A DNA stretch of 64,000 nucleotides from Thermohalobaculum sp965247385 (GTDB lineage: Bacteria > Pseudomonadota > Alphaproteobacteria > Rhodobacterales > Rhodobacteraceae): positions 1,426,001 to 1,490,000 of the forward strand of contig CBDFHG010000002.1 of NCBI GenBank assembly GCA_965247385.1, written 5' to 3'. Shown piece after piece: positions 37,325-46,502 of this stretch. Position 1 is the stretch's first letter. Each line of letters opens with the position of its first letter. Made by a program: the position numbers and the translations under genes. Under the pieces are notes generated by a model. The model ran no database searches and was not told where the DNA came from. It saw only the letters and a program-made list of their open reading frames with translations.

Positions 37325-38833
37325 TCAGGTCTGAGCGAAGCGCCACGGGAGCAACTCGTCGAGTTTGGTGATTTTGTGATCGGCGATGCGACTGAGCACA
37401 TCGGTCAGCCAGGCTTGGGGATCGACGCCGTTGAGCCTGGCGGTCTCGATCAGGGTACAGGCGATGGCGGCGGATTTACCGCCAGCCTCCGAGCCGACAA
37501 AAAGATAATTCTTGCGACCCAGGGCTATCGGCTTCATGGCGCGTTCGGCGGAATTGTTGTCGATCTCCAGAAAGCCGTGGTCGAGATACGGGCGCAGGCG
37601 CCTCATCCGGGTCAGGGCGTAACGGATCGCCTTGGCGAGTTCGGACTTGCCGGAGATCTTTGGCAACCGGGTTTGCAGCCAGGCTTCCAGAGCATCGAAG
37701 ATCGGTTTGGCGCGGGCTTGCCGGAGTTGGACCCGCTCGATGGGCAACCTGCCGCGGGCATCCTTCTCGACGACGTAGAGCCCGGCGATGCGCTTGATGG
37801 CTTCCTCGGCGATGATCGAGCCCTCCGACTGGAAGACATCGGTGAACTTGCGCCGGATATGGGCCATGCAGGCGACTTCATCGACACCACCGGATCGGTA
37901 GAGCTCGTTGAACCCGGCATAGCCGTCCGCGTGCATCCAGCCCTTGTACCTGGCCAGATGTCTGGTGGGGTGCTCGCCCTTGCGATCGACGGTGAACTGA
38001 TACCATGCCGCTGGTGGGTCGGCGCCGCGCCATGGCCGTTCGTCGCGAACATAGGTCCAGATCCGGGCGGTCTTGCATTTACCGGTGCCCTTCACCTGCA
38101 TCTTCAGGGGGGTGTCGTCGGCAAAGATCGCCTGGCCGCGCTGAACATGGCGCCCGACCATATCAGCCAATGGTTCCAGCAGTGCCGCCGATTTGCCGAC
38201 CCGGTCGGACAGGGTCGAGCGGTCGAGATCAATGCCGTCGCGATCGAATATCCGGGACTGGCGATAGAGCGGGAGGTGATCGGCATACTTCGAGACCAGC
38301 ACATGGGCCAGCAAGGCCGGGCCGGGACGACCCCGCTCGATCGGGCGCGAGGGCAATGGCGCCTGGCAGATCGCCTCGCAACACGTGCAAGCCATGCGGG
38401 GCCGGACAAAGCGGTTCACGATGAACCGGCCAGGGATGTATTCCAGCTCTTCGGTGACATCTTCGCCGAGTTTCTTCAGAACCTCGCCGCACTTGCCGCA
38501 GGCCTCGCCGGGCGACAGCACTTGCTCGTTGCGCGGCAAGCTGTCCGGCAACGGTTTGCGCTTTGGTTTGTTCTTCGGCCCGGCGACAGTATCAGGCGGC
38601 GCAGGCGGCGCGATCTTCGCCGCCGCGATCTCTTCCTCTTCGAGCCCGAGTTCAAGCTGGTTCATCGTCTCCGACTTCGAGCCAAACCGATGGCGGCGAT
38701 GACCGGCGAGCTGGTGTTCCAGCCTGGCGATCCGGAGCGCCCGGGACTTGACCGTCGCCACCAATTGCCCCGCGAACACCCTCAATTCCGAGGGATTATC
38801 GGGCAGTGATCCGGTCTGGTCCAGCATAGCCAT
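37325..38833 (-). CDS. tnpC: IS66 transposase TnpC
   Basis: DDE transposase of 502 aa. N-terminal leucine-zipper-like coil (RALRIARLEHQLAGHRRHRF), zinc region CGKCGEVLKKLGED...MACTCCEAICQAPL, catalytic motifs IFADDTPLKMQ, WMHADGYAGFNELY and NNSAERAMKPIALGRKNYLF (final Glu). ATG 38833 is chosen where the family begins; the frame is open further upstream into the tnpB region. Confidence 0.92.
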   Translation of the reverse strand: MAMLDQTGSLPDNPSELRVFAGQLVATVKSRALRIARLEHQLAGHRRHRFGSKSETMNQLELGLEEEEIAAAKIAPPAPPDTVAGPKNKPKRKPLPDSLPRNEQVLSPGEACGKCGEVLKKLGEDVTEELEYIPGRFIVNRFVRPRMACTCCEAICQAPLPSRPIERGRPGPALLAHVLVSKYADHLPLYRQSRIFDRDGIDLDRSTLSDRVGKSAALLEPLADMVGRHVQRGQAIFADDTPLKMQVKGTGKCKTARIWTYVRDERPWRGADPPAAWYQFTVDRKGEHPTRHLARYKGWMHADGYAGFNELYRSGGVDEVACMAHIRRKFTDVFQSEGSIIAEEAIKRIAGLYVVEKDARGRLPIERVQLRQARAKPIFDALEAWLQTRLPKISGKSELAKAIRYALTRMRRLRPYLDHGFLEIDNNSAERAMKPIALGRKNYLFVGSEAGGKSAAIACTLIETARLNGVDPQAWLTDVLSRIADHKITKLDELLPWRFAQT

Positions 38834-38901
38834 TCCATACCAGAACGCGACACTGAAGGGAATCCCCGAAGCGTCATGTTTCTCTGCTTTCGTTCGGAAA
38901 A

Positions 38902-39249
38902 TCATCCTGCCGTCAGGGGCCGCCAGGGGCGCAGCGGCGCGCGCCAGTCGATGCCCTCCAACAGCATCGCCAGTTGCGCCGATGTCACCGACAACCTGCC
39001 ATGCGCCGGCGATGGCCAGACGAACCTGCCGCGCTCCAGACGCCCGGAAAACAGACACGCCCCTTGCCCGTCCCACCATATGACCTTGATCAGATCGGCG
39101 CGCCGTCCCCGGAACACGAACAGGTGCCCGGAATACGGATCCTGCTCCAGAACCTTCTCGGCCAGCGCCGACAAACCGTTGAACCCCTTGCGCATATCGG
39201 TAACGCCAGCCGCCAGCCAGACCTTCGTCTGCGCGGGAACCGGGATCAT
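38902..39249 (-). CDS. tnpB: IS66 accessory protein TnpB (Orf2)
   Basis: 115 aa, complete: VPAQTKVWLAAGVTDMRKGF, LAEKVLEQDPYSGHLFVFRG, RRADLIKVIWWDGQGACLFS and KRLERGRFVWPSP-like GRLERGRFVWPSP. Required with TnpA for IS66 transposition; not related to the RNA-guided TnpB nucleases. Start overlaps the tnpA stop. Confidence 0.93.
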   Translation of the reverse strand: MIPVPAQTKVWLAAGVTDMRKGFNGLSALAEKVLEQDPYSGHLFVFRGRRADLIKVIWWDGQGACLFSGRLERGRFVWPSPAHGRLSVTSAQLAMLLEGIDWRAPLRPWRPLTAG

Positions 39250-39602
39250 GCGCTCGGACCTCGCGCCAACAGCACCACCATGTCCGGATCAAAGGCACCG
39301 CCGAGCGTCAGACGATGGCCCGATGCAAGGGCAATCTCGACCCGGCCGTCGCTGACAGGGCTGATCGGCTCCGGCGCGGCGGTGATCGCAGTCGACATCA
39401 CCTCGACAGGCAGGAAAAATACCCCATCACCACCCGGCCCAAACCGTGGATCACGACGCCACGCGAACACCATGTTCGCGCTCAGCCCGTGATGGCGCGC
39501 CACCGACGCAACCGAAGCCCCTGGCTCAAGCGCCTCGGCCACAACACGGCGCTTGAACGCAGTCGAGTAGCTCCGCCGATTGCCTCTACGATGATCCGTC
39601 AA
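39246..39602 (-). CDS. tnpA: IS66 accessory protein TnpA (HTH)
   Basis: 118 aa starting at TTG 39602 (LTDHRRGNRRSYSTAFKRRV), with the HTH VASVARHHGLSANMVFAWRR and tail DPRFGPGG. It binds DNA and assists TnpC. No ATG is near the family start, so a TTG start is inferred; the frame is open to 39668. Confidence 0.85.
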   Translation of the reverse strand: MTDHRRGNRRSYSTAFKRRVVAEALEPGASVASVARHHGLSANMVFAWRRDPRFGPGGDGVFFLPVEVMSTAITAAPEPISPVSDGRVEIALASGHRLTLGGAFDPDMVVLLARGPSA

Positions 39603-39834
39603 GTTCAAGTGTCCGCGTAATTCAAACGGACACGATCGCCCGCGATCACCCGAAGGCTCGCACGCCAATCACAAACCCTTCAAGGTCGGGGAGGCCGGAC
39701 GGTTACCCTTCCTCGGCGACAACGACATGATGGCCTATTTGACAATGATGGCAGTAAGGCTGGATGATGATCTTGGCAGCTCAGATTTTCCGGCAGAACA
39801 TCCGAGGCGGGACCACGTCGAAGCTGGGCTGTGA

Positions 39835-42800
39835 TTACGCGCCCTCTTTTTCCCGCAGCCCCTCCCAAAGCTGCCCCGGCCCAAGCAGAACATCCTTCAA
39901 CTCCTCACGAACCCGCTCCGAATCCAGCGCCTGCTCACTCATGGTAGAATGAGCTGCCAAGGCGTCGATGATGGCGGTCATGATTTCCCTGGTCAGGTCG
40001 GGGGAGTTCGAGAACTGCTCCTTCGTGTTGTGCTGTGCCTGCTGGCGCAACGTCTCGGACTCCATCAGCTTACCCTTCAGGACACCATTGACGTAGACGA
40101 GCACGTCATCGTCCGTCAATTTGCCATCGAAGAGGTCGTTGACCCGCCTGATGATCTCGTCGAGGAGGGTCTTCTCCTTCTCTTGCACGACCCCGCTGCC
40201 TGTCTCGGTCATTGGCTGTAGCTGGGGCTGTTCTCCCCCTCCCAGCGTCATCGCAGGCTGGTCCCCTTCCCAGACCCGATGGTGCGTGAGGGTCACCTTC
40301 GACAGATCGACGCCCTCGCGCTCGCGGCCGAACTCAAGCAACGGCAGGAGCCGCCGGAAGAAGATCGCTTGCTTCTCCAGCTTGGTGTTCCCGTAGTCGA
40401 AAATCTGGGACAGGAAGGAATACAGGCGAACGAACGCACCCATGTCCGACTTGAACAAGATCAGTGCGTCCCGCTCGTCCTGTGCATCGCCTTCCGCCTT
40501 TTCGTCCTCCTTCGCACGCGCGGCCTTCAGCCCCGTCTGGGCGTCTCTGTAGGCGTTCAGAAGCCGCTCGGCGACAGGTGTGATGGCGGCGATCAGGTCG
40601 CCCTGCGTGGACTTGCGGTCCAACTCTACCTTCACGACACGGTCCACCTCGAAGTCGTCGTAGTGCCCGGCCCCGTCCAGCTTGGCGCGGAGGTCGTAGA
40701 TCAGGTTCGGGTCGGTGACGGCCTCCAGCTCGGCCGTCTCGTAGTAGGCCTTGAAGGCGTCGAGTATCTCCTCGGCGCTGTTGACGAAGTCGAGGATGTA
40801 GGTCGTATCCTTCCCCGGATATGCCCGGTTGAGCCGGGAGAGGGTCTGCACGGCCTGGATGCCCGCGAGCCGCTTGTCGACATACATCGCGCAGAGCAGC
40901 GGCTGGTCGAAGCCTGTCTGGAACTTGTTGGCGACCAGCAGGATTTGATACTCGGCGGTGTTGAAGGCTTCCCTTATGTCGCGCCCCTTGAGGCCCGGAT
41001 TGAGTTCCTTGCCGGTCTCCGAGAACGGGTCCGGGCCGCTCTCCTTGTCGATCACCTCGCCGGAGAAGGCGACCAGGGTGCCGATCTTGTAGCCCTGTGC
41101 CTTGATGTATTTGTCGATGGCGAGCTGCCAGCGCACCGCCTCCTGTCGGCTGCCGACCACCACCATCGCCTTGGCCTTGCCGCCGAGCAGTGGCGCAACG
41201 TTCGCGTGGAAGTGCTCGACCACCACCTGCACCTTCTGGCTGATGTTGTAGGGGTGGAGCCGAACCCAACGCATGATGCTCTTCATCGCGGCATTGCGCT
41301 CGACCTCCTTGTGATCGATCTCCTCGCCCTCGTTCGCCAACCGGAAGGCTAGGTTGTAGGGCGTGTAGTTTTTCAGGATGTCGAGGATGAAGCCCTCCTC
41401 GATGGCCTGGCGCATCGAGTAGACGTGGAAAGCTGCGGGCAGGTTGTCTGGCCCTGCGGGTATGTCTGGGCGTGGACGGCGACCGAACAGCTCCAAGGTC
41501 TTGGCCTTGGGCGTTGCTGTGAAGGCAACATAGGTGATGCCCGCGTCGTTAGCCCGCGCAGCCATCTGGGCGGTGAGCAGGTCTTCCGTGCTGACCTCCT
41601 CCAGTGCCTTCATCTCCTCGGCCGACAGGACTTCCTTCAGCTTCGCCGCTGCCTCGCCGGTCTGCGAACTGTGGGCCTCGTCCGCAATGACAGCAAATCG
41701 CTTGCCTTTCGTCGCTGCCAGCTCCCGCACGGCTCGCAGGGCGAAGGGGAAGGTCTGAATGGTGCAGACCACGATCTTCTTGCCGCCCGCCAGTGCCTCG
41801 GCCAGTTGGGCGCTCTTGCTGCCGCCCTCGTCCTTGATCGTGACCACCACCCCGACCGTGCGCTCGAAGCTGTCCATGGCTTCCTGTAGCTGGCCGTCGA
41901 TTACCCTGCGGTCGGACACGACGATGACCGTGTCGAAGGTCTTGTTGTCCTCTGCATCGTGCAGGTCCGCGAGGAAGTGAGCGGACCATGCGATGGAGTT
42001 GGTTTTCCCCGACCCGGCCGAATGCTGGATGAGGTATTTCCCTCCGGCCCCTTCCTCCAGAACCGTCGAGATCAGCTTCCGGGTCGCGTCGAGTTGGTGG
42101 TAGCGGGGGAAGATCAGTGCGGTGATCTGCTGCTTCTTGTCCTTCTCCGCGATCACGTAGCGGCCGAGCAGCTCCAGCCAGCTGTCGCGCTGCCAGACCT
42201 GCTCCCAGAGGTAGGCCGTGGGGTGACCGTGAGGGTTCGGCGGGTTGCCCTCGCCGCCAGCGTTGCCCTGGTTGAAGGGCAGGAAGGTGGTGGCAGGCCC
42301 CGCCAGCTTTGTTGTCATGTGGGTTTCACTGTTGCTGACTGCGAAGTGGACGAGGGCACCATTCGGGAAGGCCAGCAGCGGCTCTGAGCCTTGTCCCTTG
42401 GGCTTCGGGTTCCGGTCGAAGCGGTATTGATCGATGGCGTCCTCGACCGATTGCGTGAAGTCCGTCTTCAACTCGACCGTCGCCACCGGCAGACCGTTCA
42501 AGAACAGCACGAGGTCGATGGAGTTTTCGTTCGCCCGAGAGTAGCGAACCTGCCGCACCACGCGCAGCCGGTTGGCAGCGTAGCGGGCGATCAGCTCCTC
42601 GTTCATCGCCAGGGCGGGCTTGAACCGGGCGAGGCTGAGACTGCCACGCAGGCCGATCATGTCGATGCCGTGGCGCAGAACGTCGAGGGTGCCGCGCTGA
42701 TCGATCTGGTGGCGGACGCGGTCGAGTAGCATCGCCTCGGCAGCCGCGCCGTGGGACTTGGTCAGCGCCTCCCACGCCTTCGGCTGGGCCTCCTGCACCC

Positions 42801-42936
42801 ACACGACCAGATCGGCGGGGAAGAGGGCGCGGGCACGGTCGTAGAGGGCCGCATCCCCCTCGGCATGGAGCCAGCCATGGGCGGCAAGGTGGGCGCAGAT
42901 TTCCCCCTCGAAGCTGATCTCCTTGTGGATGCTCAT
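39835..42936 (-). CDS. hsdR: Type I restriction enzyme, R (motor and nuclease) subunit
   Basis: 1033 aa, full length. The N-terminal nuclease domain has VATVELKTDFTQ of the PD-(D/E)XK core; the helicase has Walker A IQHSAGSGKTNSIAWSAHF, DEAH box IADEAHSSQTGEAAAK, TYVAFTATPKAKTLELFG (motif III) and QTLSRLNRAYPGKDTTYILD (motif VI region). It translocates and cuts DNA unmethylated at the HsdS-defined site. ATG overlaps the stop of a 32-aa ORF. With HsdS split, HsdR should be inactive. No lesion seen. Confidence 0.95.
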   Translation of the reverse strand: MSIHKEISFEGEICAHLAAHGWLHAEGDAALYDRARALFPADLVVWVQEAQPKAWEALTKSHGAAAEAMLLDRVRHQIDQRGTLDVLRHGIDMIGLRGSLSLARFKPALAMNEELIARYAANRLRVVRQVRYSRANENSIDLVLFLNGLPVATVELKTDFTQSVEDAIDQYRFDRNPKPKGQGSEPLLAFPNGALVHFAVSNSETHMTTKLAGPATTFLPFNQGNAGGEGNPPNPHGHPTAYLWEQVWQRDSWLELLGRYVIAEKDKKQQITALIFPRYHQLDATRKLISTVLEEGAGGKYLIQHSAGSGKTNSIAWSAHFLADLHDAEDNKTFDTVIVVSDRRVIDGQLQEAMDSFERTVGVVVTIKDEGGSKSAQLAEALAGGKKIVVCTIQTFPFALRAVRELAATKGKRFAVIADEAHSSQTGEAAAKLKEVLSAEEMKALEEVSTEDLLTAQMAARANDAGITYVAFTATPKAKTLELFGRRPRPDIPAGPDNLPAAFHVYSMRQAIEEGFILDILKNYTPYNLAFRLANEGEEIDHKEVERNAAMKSIMRWVRLHPYNISQKVQVVVEHFHANVAPLLGGKAKAMVVVGSRQEAVRWQLAIDKYIKAQGYKIGTLVAFSGEVIDKESGPDPFSETGKELNPGLKGRDIREAFNTAEYQILLVANKFQTGFDQPLLCAMYVDKRLAGIQAVQTLSRLNRAYPGKDTTYILDFVNSAEEILDAFKAYYETAELEAVTDPNLIYDLRAKLDGAGHYDDFEVDRVVKVELDRKSTQGDLIAAITPVAERLLNAYRDAQTGLKAARAKEDEKAEGDAQDERDALILFKSDMGAFVRLYSFLSQIFDYGNTKLEKQAIFFRRLLPLLEFGREREGVDLSKVTLTHHRVWEGDQPAMTLGGGEQPQLQPMTETGSGVVQEKEKTLLDEIIRRVNDLFDGKLTDDDVLVYVNGVLKGKLMESETLRQQAQHNTKEQFSNSPDLTREIMTAIIDALAAHSTMSEQALDSERVREELKDVLLGPGQLWEGLREKEGA

Positions 42937-43031
42937 CGCAAACCCCTGTTATCACCCCCGTTGATCAAGCGGCAATCAAACAAATCCAGGCCATCAGGCT
43001 CTTGATTCTCAAAGGTTTTTTCAACTTTCAT
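42933..43031 (-). CDS. 32-aa ORF translationally coupled to hsdR
   Basis: MKVEKTFENQEPDGLDLFDC then RLINGGDNRGLR, preceded by GAGGAGG and ending in an ATGA overlap with hsdR. Its upstream in-frame DNA would read GLSLFDGFLTEEASET, echoing GLDLFD. It may act as a leader peptide ensuring hsdR translation, or as a small regulator. No homologue known to me. Confidence 0.45.
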   Translation of the reverse strand: MKVEKTFENQEPDGLDLFDCRLINGGDNRGLR

Positions 43032-43072
43032 CGTTTCAGAGGCCTCCTCAGTCAAAAAGCCATCAAACAAAC

Positions 43073-44545
43073 TCAGGCCCAAAATGGCAGGTATCGTGCA
43101 TTCTTTTTCCCCTGATTGGGATCATAGGGTTTGATTGTGCCTGCGGCGATGGCCTCTCCTCCTCCTATGATGCGCAATGCCTGTGCGCTGTTGTGTTCTT
43201 CGATGCCAAAACGCTTGCGCACAGATGTGTTCGTGAGCACCTCACGCATCACATGCCGCAGGCTCGCATGGAGGTAACACGCGTGGATGCGCTCATCGCG
43301 GACCATCTCCCGAAGCTCCTTATGTGCAAACAGTATGGCGCGGGACGACTCGCCGCTCACCTCCCACCGAGGAGGAGGTAGCTGGTAGAACTCGGACTCG
43401 AACACGACCTTGTCGATGCCACCTCCACGTTCTTCGCACAGGCCAATGCGGCGCATGAATGCGGCAAATGCTTCGTTCCGGGAGCGGGGCGGCTGATCGA
43501 GCAGACGCTGGATGTCCCCCAAGGGCACTCCCGGATTGGTGACCTCTATCCGGTCTTCAAACACCTCCACCATCGGGCCGGCCCCGGTGATCGTGAAGTC
43601 CTGGTGGATGAGGGCATTCGCGATCAACTCCCGAAGAGCGAGGTCAGGATACATGGGAGCCTCGCGTCGAAACGCATCATCAATGACCTCGTTCCGTGGC
43701 AGAAGAGCCTTCAGGAACTCCAAAAGCCCCTCGAAGCCGATCGCGTAACCTTTCTGCCCTTCTTGCTCACGCTTCGTTCTGATGCGTCCCCGTCCCTCAT
43801 AAAAGATCAGGCGAACCGCCTTCCTCGCAACTGTCGGAAACGACCGCAGGTCGCGGGCGAGCGACACGGCACCAAGATTTGTTACGTCCCAATTCCCGGC
43901 ACCATTCGGCTTGATCATGTCGTCACCTTGGAGGCCTGTGAGAATACCAGCCCTGTCGGATGGCAGTTGCAGTTCGAGAAGATCAAAATACGCCGGGTAG
44001 TCGAGCAGCGTAAGAACCTCGTCGGCGCTCTGATCTGCCAACGCGATCTGCCTCTCGAAAGGCGTCTGATCAAAGCACCGCCACAGCGTCCTCTCGATCC
44101 CGGGGACATCCTGGAGCGAGCGCTGGGATGACCCGACGCGGATACGTTCGCGCCCGGCGAAGGCGGTGGGCCGGTCTCTCGCGGCCGGTATCGCAAGCAC
44201 CACCACCGGCAAGCAATCAATTTCGAAGGCGTGAAACCGTATATGAAGGCGAGGCGTGAGCATCTGGACAAGCCAGCTTTCGAGGTTCTGGTTGCCCCTC
44301 CTTGCCCCCGCCGGATTGAACGTCGTGCCGATGATGTCATGCGTCTTGTCGTGAACGCCCCAGACCACATAGGCGGTTTCCACGCCGCGCGGCGGCGGCG
44401 CGTTCGAGAGCGACGAAATCAGCTCGCCAATCATCTTCGGGTCAGCGTTGTTGTGCTTGAACTCGACCCACTCGGTCTCGGCCGGAAGGCCACACAACTC
44501 ATGCACCAGCCTCTCCGAATGGTCAGATCTAGCAGCTTCGGTCAT
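43073..44545 (-). CDS. AlbA_2 / Schlafen-like ATPase-type regulator in the hsd operon
   Basis: 490 aa. The N-terminal AlbA_2 (Schlafen AlbA-like) domain has ETEWVEFKHNNADPKMIGEL and AYVVWGVHDKTHDIIGTTF. The middle DUF4062/RecG-like C-terminal-helicase segment has a GHKL-type ATP-binding part: ALRELIANALIHQDFTITGA, then EVFEDRIEVTNPG and GLCEERGGGIDKVV. It ends with a winged-helix-like region. ATGA overlap with hsdS shows it is a member of the operon. Such proteins often sit in type I loci; their job is unclear (transcriptional control or accessory RNase). Confidence 0.82.
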   Translation of the reverse strand: MTEAARSDHSERLVHELCGLPAETEWVEFKHNNADPKMIGELISSLSNAPPPRGVETAYVVWGVHDKTHDIIGTTFNPAGARRGNQNLESWLVQMLTPRLHIRFHAFEIDCLPVVVLAIPAARDRPTAFAGRERIRVGSSQRSLQDVPGIERTLWRCFDQTPFERQIALADQSADEVLTLLDYPAYFDLLELQLPSDRAGILTGLQGDDMIKPNGAGNWDVTNLGAVSLARDLRSFPTVARKAVRLIFYEGRGRIRTKREQEGQKGYAIGFEGLLEFLKALLPRNEVIDDAFRREAPMYPDLALRELIANALIHQDFTITGAGPMVEVFEDRIEVTNPGVPLGDIQRLLDQPPRSRNEAFAAFMRRIGLCEERGGGIDKVVFESEFYQLPPPRWEVSGESSRAILFAHKELREMVRDERIHACYLHASLRHVMREVLTNTSVRKRFGIEEHNSAQALRIIGGGEAIAAGTIKPYDPNQGKKNARYLPFWA

Positions 44546-45011
44546 GCTGCCTCCGTTTCTGCCGAGACCAGCCCGCGCACATCGATCTTGCCGGTGACGG
44601 ATGCCGAAATCAGGGCGCTGCGGCGTTCCTGAAGGAGGGTGATGGCAGTTTCGGCTTCGGCGATGAGGGCGTCGAGCTTTTTTGTTTCGCTCACCAAGAA
44701 CACGGCGATTTCTTGCTGCTCCTCCACGGGCGGTAGTGCGAGGCGTCGCGATGCCATCTTTAACAGCGAGATGCGAGACCGTGTAGACCCGGAGGTCAAG
44801 ACACCAGCATCAAAGTCGGCACCCGCGGTCAACTGAGTTGCTACAAACCAAGCTGATGCCCGCTTGGCGAACAGCCTGAACCTGAAGCAATCTGCTTTGA
44901 CCATTGCCGGCTCGATGCTCGACGGAGCTACACAGGCCCGTCCGACTGTGTTCTTGTCATCACCCAAACCGGCAATCAAAACATCACCACCAACAACGTC
45001 ATGTCCCTGAA

Positions 45012-46502
45012 CAGCCCGTTGACGAAGTCGGCCCTGGACACGAGCGGCCTGGTCTGATTCTATGATATTCTGATTTGACCGGGAGGTTCGCCGATGTCGA
45101 TGGGACTGCAGAAGGATCGTCAGGGTGATTTGATGGTGGGCTGGGCGGAGATGCCGCGCTCGCCGGGTCATGTGTTTTACGACCGTCTTCAGTCGGTCCT
45201 GATCGAGGGCGGCTTCGACGACTTCGTCGAGGCGACCTGCCGGTGCTATTACGCGGCCAGGACGGGAGCGCCTTCGGTGCCGCCGGGGCGCTATTTCCGC
45301 ATGCATCTGGTGGGCTACTTCGAGGGCATCGACTCTGAGCGCGGGCTGGAATGGCGCTGCTCGGATTCGCTGTCGCTGCGGGAGTTTCTGCGGCTGGAGA
45401 GCCGGGATCGTGTGCCGGACCATTCCTGGCTGTCGAAGACCCGCACGCGTCTGCCCCACGAGGTGCACGCGGTGGTCTTCGACTGGGTTCTGGCGCTGAT
45501 CGCCGAGGCGGGTCTGGTGAAGGGCGAGCGCATCGGGGTGGATGCCTCGACCATGGAGGCCAACGCGGCGCTGCGTAACATCGTGCGGCGCGACACGGGT
45601 GAGGGCTACCGAGAGATGCTGGAGCATCTGGCCCGGGAGAGCGGCATCGAGACGCCCACGGCCGAGGACCTGGCGCGTCTGGACCGCAAGCGCAAGGGCA
45701 CGAAGCTCTCGAACCAGGATTGGGTTTCCAGGAGCGACCCCGAGGCCAGGGTCGCCAGGATGAAGGACGGCACGACCCATCTGGCCTACAAGCCCGAGCA
45801 CGCGGTGGATCTGGACACCGGGGCGGTGGTGGCGGCCGAGTTGCACCCAGCCGATGAGGGCGACACCACGACGCTTTTCAAGACCCTGGCGGCGGCCGAG
45901 GCAAACCTCGAGGCGGTGGCTACGGCGCCGACGCCAGAGAGCCCGGCCGAATGCGTCACCGACAAGGGCTATTTCTCACGGGCGGTCTTGAAGGCCCTGG
46001 ACGACAGTCCCTGGAAGACCCGGATCGCCGAGCCCAGGCAGAAGGGCTTTTCGCGCTGGCGCGGTGACCAGGCGGCGCGCCGGGCGGTCACCAACAACCG
46101 CGTGCGGCTCAAGTCCGCGCTCGCCCGCGAGGCCTTCAAGCTGCGCGCCGAGATCGTCGAGCGCTGCTTTGCCCACACCCTCGATCGCGGCGGCATGCGC
46201 CGAACCTGGCTGCGCGGGCGCGAGAATGTGCACAAGCGATACCTGCTTCACGTCGCCGGCCACAACCTCTCGTTGCTGATGCGCCAACTCATTGGCGCCG
46301 GCACCCCGCGCCAGGCCGTGGCGGGCGGATATGGCGGTGTTTTCGTGCTTGTTGCGCCCTCTGGAGCCGTTTTGGTCGCTCAGATCGTCCTCATCGTCTC
46401 GGAGGATGGCGAAACCGCCGACGCCGCATTATGTTTCGTCGTGGGGTGAAACCCGGTCAAGTGGGGTGAAGCCCGGTAAATGGCGACTTTTTCAACGGGC
46501 TG
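45012..46502 (+). mobile_element. IS5/IS1182-like element, copy B (1491 bp)
   Basis: Terminal repeats CAGCCCGTTGACGAAGTC and CAGCCCGTTGAAAAAGTC (complemented), flanked by 4-bp target duplications TGAA (45008-45011, 46503-46506). Near the right end a 19-20-bp segment (GTGGGGTGAARCCCGGT) is repeated in tandem, absent from copy A. Inserted in hsdS, opposite to its direction. Confidence 0.95.
45094..46449 (+). CDS. IS5/IS1182-like transposase, copy B (intact)
   Basis: 451-aa DDE transposase. The N-terminal DUF772-like domain has MPRSPGHVFYDRLQSVLIEG and SDSLSLREFLRLESRDRVPD; catalytic motifs are RIGVDASTMEANAALRNIVR (Asp), ECVTDKGYFSRAVLKALDDS (Asp) and AEIVERCFAHTLDRGGMRRT (Glu). Family placement between IS5 and IS1182 is uncertain. 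Differs from copy C at a few residues only. Confidence 0.9.
   Translation: MSMGLQKDRQGDLMVGWAEMPRSPGHVFYDRLQSVLIEGGFDDFVEATCRCYYAARTGAPSVPPGRYFRMHLVGYFEGIDSERGLEWRCSDSLSLREFLRLESRDRVPDHSWLSKTRTRLPHEVHAVVFDWVLALIAEAGLVKGERIGVDASTMEANAALRNIVRRDTGEGYREMLEHLARESGIETPTAEDLARLDRKRKGTKLSNQDWVSRSDPEARVARMKDGTTHLAYKPEHAVDLDTGAVVAAELHPADEGDTTTLFKTLAAAEANLEAVATAPTPESPAECVTDKGYFSRAVLKALDDSPWKTRIAEPRQKGFSRWRGDQAARRAVTNNRVRLKSALAREAFKLRAEIVERCFAHTLDRGGMRRTWLRGRENVHKRYLLHVAGHNLSLLMRQLIGAGTPRQAVAGGYGGVFVLVAPSGAVLVAQIVLIVSEDGETADAALCFVVG

Larger units (their letters stand above)
37273..39706 (-). mobile_element. IS66-family element with tnpA, tnpB, tnpC (2434 bp)
   Basis: Ends GTAAGTGTCCGGTCTC (37273) and GTAACCGTCCGGCCTC (complemented at 39706) form an imperfect 16-bp inverted repeat. 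It is flanked by perfect 8-bp duplications CCTTCCTC (37265-37272 and 39707-39714). It has the classical three-gene layout on the reverse strand and all genes look intact. Confidence 0.94.
36995..39834 (+). pseudogene. DPPF-type DNA adenine methylase, split by IS66 and truncated
   Basis: The 5' part reads LALLWDNLQVLRGSIADESV, then NLIYLDPPFNSNASYNVLFK: motif IV DPPF of N6-adenine methylases, of the type III Mod-like group. It runs to AMRTFL at 37272. After the IS66 element and one CCTTCCTC copy it continues GDNDMMAYLTMMAVRL, then about 23 unrelated codons and a stop at 39834. The AdoMet-binding C-terminal half is therefore gone. One base is also missing near 37000 between the GTG start and the homologous frame. 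Dead gene, orphaned from any restriction partner. Confidence 0.8.

Noticed and set aside
38902..39249. RNA-guided TnpB nuclease
   Set aside because: The gene name is shared, but this is the IS66 Orf2 accessory protein; no RuvC motif or guide RNA.
36995..39834. Functional type III modification methylase
   Set aside because: Interrupted by IS66, one base short at the start and lacking the AdoMet-binding half.
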